This document shows positions 1-5,361 of a stretch of DNA of 5,361 nt, piece by piece; the first letter of the stretch is position 1, and every line of letters begins with the position of its first letter. The notes under the pieces were generated by a model that saw only the letters and a program-made list of their open reading frames with translations, was not told where the DNA came from and ran no database searches. The DNA is taken from positions 1 to 5,361 of the forward strand of contig JBGPYB010000243.1 in assembly GCA_041493035.1 (NCBI GenBank), written 5' to 3'. A program made the translations under genes and the position numbers. This DNA comes from JBGPYB01 sp041493035. Its GTDB lineage: Bacteria > Acidobacteriota > Vicinamibacteria > Fen-336.

Positions 1-281
1 ATCACCTTGCCGCACTCCTCCCAGGCGACACCGTGCATCTCGCAGAACTGCTTCATGCTGCGCGCGCCCTCGACGCACAACCGAGCCTTGAGCGAGCCGG
101 GCTTGTAGTAGATGCCCGAGTGGATGACGCCGCTGTTGTGGCCCGATTGGTGGGCGGCCAGGCGGGGCTCCTTGTCCAGGACGACGAGCCGCGCCCGGGA
201 ATGAGCCTCCGTCAGGGCCAGCGCGGTGGCGAGGCCGACGATGCCGCCGCCGATGATCGCGATATCGGCCGATGGGGGCAC
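1..281 (-). CDS. lhgO: L-2-hydroxyglutarate oxidase (LhgO family), N-terminal part, cut by window edge
   Basis: FAD-dependent oxidoreductase of the DAO fold. Family members oxidise L-2-hydroxyglutarate to 2-oxoglutarate and, in E. coli, pass electrons to the membrane quinone pool. The 93 visible residues begin VPPSADIAIIGGGIVGLATA, which is the beta-alpha-beta dinucleotide-binding motif GxGxxG (residues 11-16). An acidic/basic end of the second strand follows (VVLDKE, 33-38), and then the family signature HQSGHNSGVIHSGIYYKPGS (44-63), which closely matches what I remember of E. coli LhgO (HQTGHNSGVIHAGVYYTPGS). LCVEG (69-72) and the Cys-Gly-Lys near residue 90 also fit. The GTG start at 281-279 is chosen because it lies just before the first beta strand. 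There is no convincing Shine-Dalgarno, and the frame stays open upstream with no ATG, so the start is tentative. The gene lies 41 bases downstream of the stop of the exonuclease III fragment in the same direction, so the two may once have been co-transcribed. The remaining ~300 residues lie outside the window. Confidence 0.9.
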   Translation of the reverse strand, partial: MPPSADIAIIGGGIVGLATALALTEAHSRARLVVLDKEPRLAAHQSGHNSGVIHSGIYYKPGSLKARLCVEGARSMKQFCEMHGVAWEECGKV

Positions 282-322
282 GGCGAGGAGAATACCACGG
301 GACGGCGCGGGGTGATTCGCGC

Positions 323-541
323 CTAGCCGAGCGTCAGCGTGATCGGGCAGTGGTCGGAGCCCTGGACGTGCGGCAGGATGGCCGCCGCCAGGACCCGGCG
401 CCTGAGCTCGTCGGAGACGAAGAAGTAGTCGATCCGCCAGCCGACGTTGCGCGCCCGCGCGCCACTCTTGAGATCCCACCACGTGTAGTGCCCGGGCTCC
501 TTGATGAAGAGCCGGAAGGTGTCGCGCGTAAGAGCCGGCAA
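323..541 (-). pseudogene. xthA: Exonuclease III (ExoA/XthA family), C-terminal fragment only
   Basis: This is the 3' end of an exodeoxyribonuclease III / AP endonuclease gene, a DNA-repair enzyme that nicks at abasic sites and removes 3' blocks. The readable piece is 72 residues out of the usual ~255-270. It holds DTFRLF (7-12), EPGHYTWWDLKS (15-26), RNVGWRIDYFFVS (31-43) and the end motif GSDHCPI (61-67), with the conserved Asp38 in RIDY and the catalytic Asp63-His64 pair in SDH. The N-terminal two thirds are absent, including the metal-binding Glu and the catalytic Asn/Asp residues. Upstream of the TTG codon at 541 the frame runs about 20 unrelated Arg/Gly-rich codons to a TGA at 604-602, and neither other minus-strand frame looks like exonuclease III. 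No Shine-Dalgarno precedes the TTG, so it is probably not expressed. The stop is TAG at 325-323. The break could be a real truncation or an assembly joint; the family assignment of the tail is secure. Confidence 0.82.
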
Positions 542-640
542 ACCGCGAGATCCCCGAGATGCCGTACGCCTTGCTCTACGGCGAGCGCATGCTCCGCCCG
601 GTCACCGCCAGCACACGACGTGGACGTCCTCGAGGTGCTT
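541..640 (+). pseudogene. Possible remnant of a zinc-type (MDR) alcohol dehydrogenase C-terminus, frameshifted
   Basis: On the plus strand the frame starting at 541 reads REIPEMPYALLYGERMLRPV followed by TAST. This resembles the segment near the C-terminus of zinc-dependent MDR alcohol dehydrogenases, typically I-P-x-x-P/D-Y-x-L-L-x-x-E-R-x-x-R-S-V-(T)A-N-x-T-R. After the Thr codon (about 613) the natural continuation (D-V-D-V-L-E-V-L, family R-x-D-x-x-x-L-L-x-x-A) is found one frame over at 617-640, then TGA at 641-643, so a frameshift is implied. The catalytic and Rossmann domains and the last ~45 residues are missing. There is a TAA at 529-531 in the same frame. The match comes from memory of the family pattern over about 30 residues, so an accidental resemblance cannot be excluded. 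Confidence 0.5.
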
Positions 641-647
641 TGATCGC

Positions 648-676
648 TTGACAGCTTCTCCCGCCTCATCTAGACT
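648..676 (+). promoter_or_regulatory. Sigma70-like promoter for the three-gene plus-strand unit
   Basis: A perfect -35 box TTGACA (648-653) is followed by exactly 17 bases and then TAGACT (671-676), which matches four of six positions of TATAAT including the key T-A-x-A-x-T. Transcription would begin near 683, leaving a leader of about 30 bases before the ATG at 715. The leader contains the Shine-Dalgarno and shows no obvious operator or riboswitch. It is the only convincing promoter I found ahead of the tightly linked genes, so it probably drives all three. No terminator hairpin is evident between the exonuclease fragment and this site. Confidence 0.6.
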
Positions 677-700
677 CCCTCCACTTCCGATTTGCCGTCA

Positions 701-708
701 GGGAGGGA
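701..708 (+). promoter_or_regulatory. Strong ribosome binding site of the exported-protein gene
   Basis: GGGAGGGA ends six bases before the ATG at 715 and is a near-consensus purine-rich Shine-Dalgarno. It fixes the start of the 277-residue protein at 715 rather than at the second Met codon (727). Confidence 0.75.
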
Positions 709-714
709 GACGCC

Positions 715-1548
715 ATGACACGGATAATGCTCGCCGTAGTCTGCGTGTGGCTCACCGTGGTTGGACCCGGCCTGGCTTTCGCCCAGCGGCCATCCGAGCC
801 GAAGCCGGCGGCTCCCGAGGAAAAACCCAAGCCCTCCGCGCCCGGCAAGCCGGCCGCCCCCGCGCCTGGCGCAGCACCGGCCCCCGCCGGGACGCCGGGT
901 GCGCCCCCGCCGCAAACCGCGCCCCGGTCGGTGGGGGATCTGCGGCCCAGGCAGCCTCAGATCCTGGCCGACGGGACCTGGCGTTATCGGGCGGTGCTGG
1001 GCGGCGGAAGCATCGAAGGGAAAGCTGGCGGGACCCTCACGTTCCGCGACGCGAAGGGAAACCTACTGAGACTGGCTGGGGGCCGCGAGCTCCGGCTGGG
1101 TGTGAATGCAGACGGGACACTTTCCCAGCGGACGTTCGAGGCCCAGATGCGCAATCTCGGAAAGATTCTCAGCGCCGCCGACGAGGCCTTCTCTGACATG
1201 GAGGCCATGAAGGATCTGATCAAATCTCTTAGAACGGACGATATGGGGCTGTATCTGGGTTCTTATCTCAACGAAACGGGCACTCGGGTGGACATATATG
1301 CTACCCTCAGTGACCCGCCTTCTGGCTACAACGAAACAACGCTTGTCCGGCACAAAAAGGACGGCTCATCTGAATCGAAAACAACGAAGACCAAGAAGGG
1401 TGACAGCGGGAAGAAGGGCGGCGGCATCGTCGAGTGGCCGGAGGAGTCGTGGTCGTGGGATACGGGAGGAATGACGTTTCGCCAGCTGGTCGAGCAAGAG
1501 CTGGTCACGCAGGGTCTCCAGCAGCCGATAGGACAGCCAACGAAGTAG
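715..1548 (+). CDS. Exported protein of unknown function with Pro/Ala-rich linker
   Basis: A 277-residue protein I do not recognise. Residues 1-23 form a Sec signal peptide: MTR, a hydrophobic core to about 20, then AFA before Gln24, a good signal peptidase I site. There is no lipobox Cys at the cleavage site. Residues 25-70 are a low-complexity Pro/Ala/Lys linker (KPAAPEEKPKP, APGAAPAPAG) of the kind that spans periplasm or cell wall. Residues 80-140 look beta-rich (DGTWRYRAVLGGGSIEG, GGTLTFRDAKGN, ELRLGVNADGTL). Residues 140-172 look helical. Residues 177-212 are again beta-like (GLYLGSYL, RVDIYATLSD). A hydrophilic Lys/Ser/Thr patch follows at 213-236, then a Trp-rich segment (WPEESWSWD, 241-249). 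The only Cys (10) is in the signal peptide. The start is supported by the Shine-Dalgarno at 701-708. The stop lies two bases before the next ATG, which implies operon membership and translational coupling with the membrane fusion protein. Location in periplasm or cell surface is inferred; no function is assigned. Confidence 0.82.
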   Translation: MTRIMLAVVCVWLTVVGPGLAFAQRPSEPKPAAPEEKPKPSAPGKPAAPAPGAAPAPAGTPGAPPPQTAPRSVGDLRPRQPQILADGTWRYRAVLGGGSIEGKAGGTLTFRDAKGNLLRLAGGRELRLGVNADGTLSQRTFEAQMRNLGKILSAADEAFSDMEAMKDLIKSLRTDDMGLYLGSYLNETGTRVDIYATLSDPPSGYNETTLVRHKKDGSSESKTTKTKKGDSGKKGGGIVEWPEESWSWDTGGMTFRQLVEQELVTQGLQQPIGQPTK

Positions 1549-1550
1549 CC

Positions 1551-4145
1551 ATGCGGCGGGAGGAGGGAAGCCGGGCGGCGGCATTGGCAGCGCCCGCCGT
1601 TCTCATCTGCTTCTTCCTCTCCGGCGCGACGAGCCTCATCTACGAAGTCGTCTGGATGCGGATGCTGGTCTTGATCTTCGGGTCCAGCACCCTGGCCGTC
1701 AGCACCATCCTGGCGGCCTTCATGGGCGGCCTGGCCCTCGGGAGTTTCCTCGCGGGACGCTTCATCGATCGGCGCGGCCCCCCGCTCGCGCTGTATGGAG
1801 TGCTCGAAGGGCTCGTCGGGCTCTACGCTCTGCTCATCCCCTTCCTCTTTCGTGGCCTCTCCGCCGTTTCCCAGCAAGTCCTCGGCGCTTCGAATCCTTC
1901 CTTCGCGACGCTCAGCCTGTCGCGCCTTGCCCTGAGTTCGGGGGTGCTCCTCCTGCCGACCGTGCTCATGGGGGCGACGCTTCCGATCCTCGCCAGGTAC
2001 TTCACTCCGATGGTCGACCGGGTTGGATTCAGCGTCGGGGGACTCTACGGGATCAATACTCTGGGGGCGGCGGTCGGAACGTTTCTGGCCGGGTTCTATC
2101 TCCTCCCCCGTCTCGGTGTGCAGGCGACCCTCGTCCTGACCGCGTCGATCAACATCGGCCTCGGCCTCCTGGTGCTGGGGATGGCCGTCGCCCTCCGGGC
2201 TTCTGTCCCATTCCCCGCCGGCAACCCCGGGGAGGCGAGGCCGTTCCCCGCTTCCCCGCGACAGCCTCAGTCCACGGGGCAGGTCGCCCTGGTGATGGCA
2301 GCCTTCGCCCTTTCGGGCTTTGCGGCCATGGTGTACGAGGTCGCGTGGACCCGGGCTCTGACCCTCATCATCGGCAACTCGGTCTATGCCTTCTCGGTCA
2401 TGCTCGTCACGTTCCTCGTCGGGTTGGCGGGCGGAAGCCTCATTTCGTCCCTCCTGAGTGCCCGGCTCCGCCTGGAGGCACTCTCACTACTCGGCATCGT
2501 GCAGGGTTTGATCGCGATCACCGCCTTTGTGACCACAGCGCTCGTTGCGGAACTCCCCTACCTTTTCACCATGACGGTGAAGGGCTTTTACTGGTCGCAG
2601 GGAATCCTCTTCACCCTCAACTTCATGATTTGCTTCGCCATCATGTTCTTGCCCACGCTCTGCATGGGTGCCTTCTTTCCGCTCGTGGTCAAAGCCCTGG
2701 CCACGAGTACGGAGAAGATCGGCCGCTGGGTGGGGGACATCTACTCGGTCAACACCGTCGGGGCGATTCTCGGCGCCCTCGTCGGTGGCTTCCTCCTCAT
2801 CCCGGGCCTCGGGATCCAGCGGAGCCTGCTGGGCGCCACGCTGCTTAATCTCCTCCTGGCGCTCCTGCTCGTGGGGTTTTCCAGCCGGGGTCGTATCGCC
2901 AAGGTCGTGCTCGGTGTCCTCCTGGTGTCGGCAGGGTGGTCTCTTTATCGGATCGTCCCCCCCTGGGAGCCGCTGGTCATGGCCGGAGGGGTCTACGTCA
3001 ACGCCACGGCGTTCGAGGGCCGCACACGGGAGGAGTTCCGCCGCTGGATGACCGCCGACCGAACCTTGCTCTACGAGCGCTCGGGGAATACAACGACCGT
3101 CACGGTGGTGAAGGAGACAGGGGGCAACATCTACCTCTCGAACAACGGCAAGGTCGAAGCTTCCAGTGAGGGAGACATGCCGACGCAGGTCCTCCTGGCG
3201 CAGCTGCCCCTCCTCTTACACGATCATCCTGAGGAGATCGCTGTGATCGGTTTCGGCAGTGGGACGACGATCGGCTCCGTGCTCGTCCATCCCGTAAAGC
3301 GCGCGATGGTCGTGGAGCTGGAGGGGGCCGTGGTGGAGGCCTCGCGGTTCTTCGACCACGTGAACAACCGGCCGCTGGCGCACCCTCGTCTCGAAGTGAT
3401 CACGGACGACGGCCGGAACCACCTGCTCCGCACAAGCGCAACCTTCGACGTCATCATCTCCGAGCCCTCCAACCCCTGGATCAGTGGGGTGGCGAGCCTC
3501 TTCACCAGGGACTTCTTCGAGCTCGGACGCCGCCGGCTGAAGCCCGACGGGCTCTTCGCTCAGTGGCTTTCGATGTATGGGCTCTCCACGGACAACCTGC
3601 GCTCGTTGATCAGGACCTTTCACGCTGTCTTCCCCAATGCCCTGGTCTTCGAGACGCTCAAGGGAACCGATCTCGTCCTCATCGGATCCACCAGCCCAAT
3701 CACCATGGATGTCGCGGCGCTCACGAAAAAGTTGGCGTCGGAGCCGATCGCCGCCGATCTGGGCAGAGTCGGGATCCCGGATCCGTATCATCTCCTGGCC
3801 CACTTCCGTCTGGGCAGCCAGGAGGTCACGGCGTTTGCCGGTGAGGCGCCGCTCAACACGGACGACAACATGCTCATCGAGTTTTCGGCCCCGCGCTGGC
3901 TCCACTCGGAGACGAGCGCCGACAATCGGATCGCCCTGCTGAACGCCTGGAGGGGCATCGGCCCCTACATGCGCAACGGACACCATACCCCACGGGAGAA
4001 GGCCCGCCTTTACATCCATCTCGCGCGAGCCTCCTTCGATAGGCGGGAGATGCTGCAAGCCCGGAGCTATGTCAAAGAGGCGGTGCAAGAGGTCAAGAAG
4101 GCAGGGCTCCCCCCGTCCGAAGTATTCCCAGAGGCCACACGATGA
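1551..4145 (+). CDS. Fused MFS-like transporter / spermidine-synthase-like membrane protein
   Basis: An 864-residue polytopic protein of the type annotated as fused MFS/spermidine synthase. Residues ~16-470 hold a dozen or more hydrophobic segments in two similar halves. After a last membrane-like stretch comes the spermidine-synthase-like part: the N-terminal beta hairpins (LLYERSGNTTTVTVV from ~506; YLSNNGKVEASSEGDMPTQ), the SAM-type nucleotide loop GFGSG (567-571), acidic residues VELE (588-591), TDDGR (618-622), and SEPSNPW (637-643). The PAPT-fold part ends at NTDDNMLIEF (769-778). In true spermidine synthases the last loop is D-S-x-D-P with a catalytic Asp; here it is E-P-S-N-P, so ordinary aminopropyl transfer is doubtful. 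Residues 783-864 add a helical tail with a TPR-like hairpin (ARLYIHLARASF, ARSYVKEAVQEV). The ATG at 1551 is preferred over an in-frame ATG at 1434 because the latter lies inside the upstream gene and adds 39 residues unlike the family. The Shine-Dalgarno is weak (GAAG), which fits coupling to the gene ending at 1548. The substrate is unknown. Confidence 0.93.
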   Translation: MRREEGSRAAALAAPAVLICFFLSGATSLIYEVVWMRMLVLIFGSSTLAVSTILAAFMGGLALGSFLAGRFIDRRGPPLALYGVLEGLVGLYALLIPFLFRGLSAVSQQVLGASNPSFATLSLSRLALSSGVLLLPTVLMGATLPILARYFTPMVDRVGFSVGGLYGINTLGAAVGTFLAGFYLLPRLGVQATLVLTASINIGLGLLVLGMAVALRASVPFPAGNPGEARPFPASPRQPQSTGQVALVMAAFALSGFAAMVYEVAWTRALTLIIGNSVYAFSVMLVTFLVGLAGGSLISSLLSARLRLEALSLLGIVQGLIAITAFVTTALVAELPYLFTMTVKGFYWSQGILFTLNFMICFAIMFLPTLCMGAFFPLVVKALATSTEKIGRWVGDIYSVNTVGAILGALVGGFLLIPGLGIQRSLLGATLLNLLLALLLVGFSSRGRIAKVVLGVLLVSAGWSLYRIVPPWEPLVMAGGVYVNATAFEGRTREEFRRWMTADRTLLYERSGNTTTVTVVKETGGNIYLSNNGKVEASSEGDMPTQVLLAQLPLLLHDHPEEIAVIGFGSGTTIGSVLVHPVKRAMVVELEGAVVEASRFFDHVNNRPLAHPRLEVITDDGRNHLLRTSATFDVIISEPSNPWISGVASLFTRDFFELGRRRLKPDGLFAQWLSMYGLSTDNLRSLIRTFHAVFPNALVFETLKGTDLVLIGSTSPITMDVAALTKKLASEPIAADLGRVGIPDPYHLLAHFRLGSQEVTAFAGEAPLNTDDNMLIEFSAPRWLHSETSADNRIALLNAWRGIGPYMRNGHHTPREKARLYIHLARASFDRREMLQARSYVKEAVQEVKKAGLPPSEVFPEATR
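1596..2891 (+). repeat. Protein-level internal duplication of the membrane half (period about 231 residues)
   Basis: The transporter portion consists of two related copies. Copy 1 (residues ~16-215) has F-x-L-S-G-x5-YEVVWMRMLVLIFGSS with Tyr31, LLLPTVLMGATLP, and GLYGINTLGAAVGTFLAGF with Asn169. Copy 2 (residues ~247-447) has F-A-L-S-G-x5-YEVAWTRALTLIIGNS with Tyr262, MFLPTLCMGAFFP, and DIYSVNTVGAILGALVGGF with Asn401. The offset stays at 231-232 residues across both landmarks, so this is one gene duplication-fusion and not chance similarity. At DNA level the copies have diverged and would not show as a simple direct repeat. Two-half symmetry is usual for MFS transporters, but the residue identity kept here is unusually easy to see. 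Confidence 0.85.
4131..4134 (+). promoter_or_regulatory. Ribosome binding site of the TPR/beta-barrel gene, inside the upstream gene
   Basis: GAGG lies seven bases before the ATG at 4142, within the last codons of the membrane fusion gene. With the ATGA overlap (start 4142-4144, stop 4143-4145) it supports 4142 as the start. A GTG at 4175 would shorten the long n-region of the signal peptide and is the main alternative. Confidence 0.55.
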
Positions 4146-5361
4146 TCCGCGCCTGGCGTATAATCGGGCGCGTCGTGACAGCCTCTCCCATACGCGCGAC
4201 GGTTGTCACAGGTGTCCTCTGCCTCGCAGCCGTGGCGGCCTGGGGCCAGACCGTCCGCCTCGAGGAGACGGCGGCGGGCCAGGCGTTCAAGGCGCGGCAG
4301 TACGAGGCGGCGCTCGTGGAGTTTCAGAAGCTCGCCGCGGCGAATCCCGGCGACGTCCTCGTCCAACGTTACCTCGCGCTGACCCTCGACCGGCTCGGAC
4401 GCTATCGCGAGGCCATCGAAGCCTTCCAACGGGCGCTCGCGCTGGCTCCCGACAACGCCGCCACGCACTACCACCTGGGGACAACCTATTACAAGGCCGG
4501 AGCGCCGGACCTGGCCGACGCGAACCTCCGCCGCGCGCTCCGGCTAGGGCCCGACACGCTGTATGCCGGGCTGGCCCGGCAGTATCTGGACGTGATCGCC
4601 CAGGAGCGGCTCCAGCTGCAGCGAGCGGGCGCGCCGCCGCCGGTCGGCTTCTCGCTCACCGTGGGTGTGCAGCAGGACTCCAATATCCCGGCGGCCCCGG
4701 CCGACCGCTCCCTGTTCGACGGCCCCCGCGCCGGGCTGCGCGTGTTCGAGCAGCTCGCCGCGGAGTACCGGTTCCTGCGGGCACCGGGCTGGCTGGGCTC
4801 GATCGACGCGTCCTCCTACCAATCCGAGTACCCGGGCGGGGGGTTCCAGCCGTTCCAGCTCTCGACCTATGGCGTGGGCGGCACGCTCCAGCAAACGACC
4901 GCGCTCGGAGGCCTCCCGGTGACCGGCTCGCTGCGCTACGAACACATCTGGGCACTACTCGACGGCGACCAGTTCAGCCGCACGCACGTCGTCACCCTGG
5001 GGAGTCAGATCGGGCTCACCGCGAACACCACAACCAGCCTCTACTACCGCTACGCGAGGGACGACTTCGAAGAGGAGGGGTTCCAGCCCGATCTCTCCTC
5101 GCGCGACGGAAACGCCCACACGTTCGGCCTGGCCCAGATCTGGTACTTCGCCGGCCGCCGTGGGCTGCTGCGGCTCGGGTACGAGTTCCAGCACAACGAC
5201 ACCGAGGGTCGCAACTTCGATATGGACGGTCACCAGGTGAGCCTAGGGGCGGCCATCCCGCTGTGGTGGGGGATCCAGGCCGATCTCGGGGTTGCGTATG
5301 CCCACGAGCGCTATCCCGACTTTCAGGGCGTCTTCGGCAAGCGAGAGACCGACCGCTGGAC
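4142..5361 (+). CDS. TPR protein with C-terminal outer-membrane beta-barrel, cut by window edge
   Basis: The frame is open from the ATG at 4142 to the right edge, giving 406 codons without a stop. Residues 1-36 form an export signal with a long basic n-region, a hydrophobic core (ATVVTGVLCLAAVAAWG) and a likely cut near Gly35-Gln36. Residues ~43-138 hold about three tetratricopeptide repeats: AFKARQYEAALVEFQKLAAANP, then YLALTLDRLGRYREAIEAF and HYHLGTTYYKAG, with the usual ALxLxPDN turns. After a Pro linker (AGAPPP, 162-167) comes an amphipathic beta-strand region starting VGFSLTVGVQQDSNI; the Asp-Ser-Asn at 179-181 is common at the start of such barrels. Alternating strands rich in Tyr/Phe/Trp follow (TTTSLYYRYARDDF, LLRLGYEFQHND, GIQADLGVAYAHERY). 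The layout recalls Slam (surface lipoprotein assembly modifier) and polysaccharide-export TPR porins such as PelB/BcsC, but no family can be fixed from a truncated barrel. It overlaps the upstream gene by four bases, so they are probably translationally coupled. The C-terminus is outside the window. Confidence 0.88.
   Translation, partial: MIRAWRIIGRVVTASPIRATVVTGVLCLAAVAAWGQTVRLEETAAGQAFKARQYEAALVEFQKLAAANPGDVLVQRYLALTLDRLGRYREAIEAFQRALALAPDNAATHYHLGTTYYKAGAPDLADANLRRALRLGPDTLYAGLARQYLDVIAQERLQLQRAGAPPPVGFSLTVGVQQDSNIPAAPADRSLFDGPRAGLRVFEQLAAEYRFLRAPGWLGSIDASSYQSEYPGGGFQPFQLSTYGVGGTLQQTTALGGLPVTGSLRYEHIWALLDGDQFSRTHVVTLGSQIGLTANTTTSLYYRYARDDFEEEGFQPDLSSRDGNAHTFGLAQIWYFAGRRGLLRLGYEFQHNDTEGRNFDMDGHQVSLGAAIPLWWGIQADLGVAYAHERYPDFQGVFGKRETDRW

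Noticed and set aside
33..643. Plus-strand open frames across the left arm
   Set aside because: They run antisense to the LhgO and exonuclease III segments, whose conserved motifs show that the minus strand is coding. Only the final ~100 bases (541-640) carry a plausible plus-strand remnant.
799..930. Pro/Ala codon-rich stretch considered as a DNA repeat array or CRISPR-like element
   Set aside because: It has no regular period or spacer structure and translates in frame as a low-complexity linker.
1434..1550. In-frame 39-codon extension of the membrane fusion protein back to an ATG at 1434
   Set aside because: It lies inside the end of the upstream gene, reads as Gly/Ala/Arg-rich sequence without a hydrophobic or family-like pattern, and has a better start at 1551 two bases after the upstream stop.
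1326..1877. Minus-strand open frame of 183 codons across the junction of the first two plus-strand genes
   Set aside because: It is Glu/Gly/Asp-rich with no recognisable fold, and it overlaps two well-supported genes.
3100..3900. Calling the second gene a true spermidine synthase (speE)
   Set aside because: The DxxD active-site loop is replaced by ExxN and the domain is fused to a large transporter, so the symbol would overstate the function.
3216..4088. Long open frame on the minus strand (290 codons) opposite the synthase domain
   Set aside because: It is antisense to clearly conserved coding sequence, its translation has no domain or membrane pattern, and long antisense frames are expected in GC-rich genes.
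4067..5233. Several minus-strand frames opposite the TPR/barrel gene, and short plus-strand frames within it
   Set aside because: The plus-strand frame from 4142 shows a signal peptide, TPRs and barrel strands continuously to the window edge; the others are compositional shadows.

Overview
The window is GC-rich bacterial DNA, apparently chromosomal, and looks like a fragment of an environmental (metagenomic) Gram-negative-type genome. A predicted outer-membrane beta-barrel points to a diderm. The protein flavour (a WW-type exonuclease III tail, an L-2-hydroxyglutarate oxidase, a fused MFS/spermidine-synthase-like protein) and a TTGACA/TAGACT promoter would suit a deep-branching GC-rich phylum such as Rokubacteria/Methylomirabilota. 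That placement is a weak guess from general impression, not something the sequence proves.

Left arm (1-541, minus strand). The N-terminal 93 codons of an L-2-hydroxyglutarate oxidase (LhgO family) run off the left edge. Upstream of it, in the same direction, lies the C-terminal quarter of an exonuclease III, truncated at about 541. The next ~100 bases on the plus strand (541-640) look like a short, frameshifted remnant of a zinc-type (MDR) alcohol dehydrogenase C-terminus. Two unrelated gene fragments therefore meet at about 541, which marks either a genomic deletion/rearrangement scar or an assembly joint.

Right arm (648-5361, plus strand). A good sigma70-like promoter (648-676) and a strong Shine-Dalgarno (701-708) precede three tightly packed genes. 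The first (715-1548) encodes an exported protein of unknown function with a signal peptide and a Pro/Ala-rich linker. The second (1551-4145) begins after a 2-base gap and encodes an 864-residue polytopic membrane protein. Its membrane half is internally duplicated, and it is fused to a spermidine-synthase-like domain whose catalytic Asp position holds Glu. The third (4142-5361, cut by the right edge) overlaps the second by ATGA and encodes a signal peptide, about three TPRs and the beginning of an outer-membrane beta-barrel. It has no stop codon inside the window.

Together the three genes look like one transcription unit that spans the envelope: an exported protein, an inner-membrane transporter/enzyme fusion and an outer-membrane TPR-barrel. 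What the unit does is unknown. An export or surface-modification function is a reasonable hypothesis but only an inference. The GC-rich coding strand produces many long open frames on the opposite strand; these are judged to be shadows.
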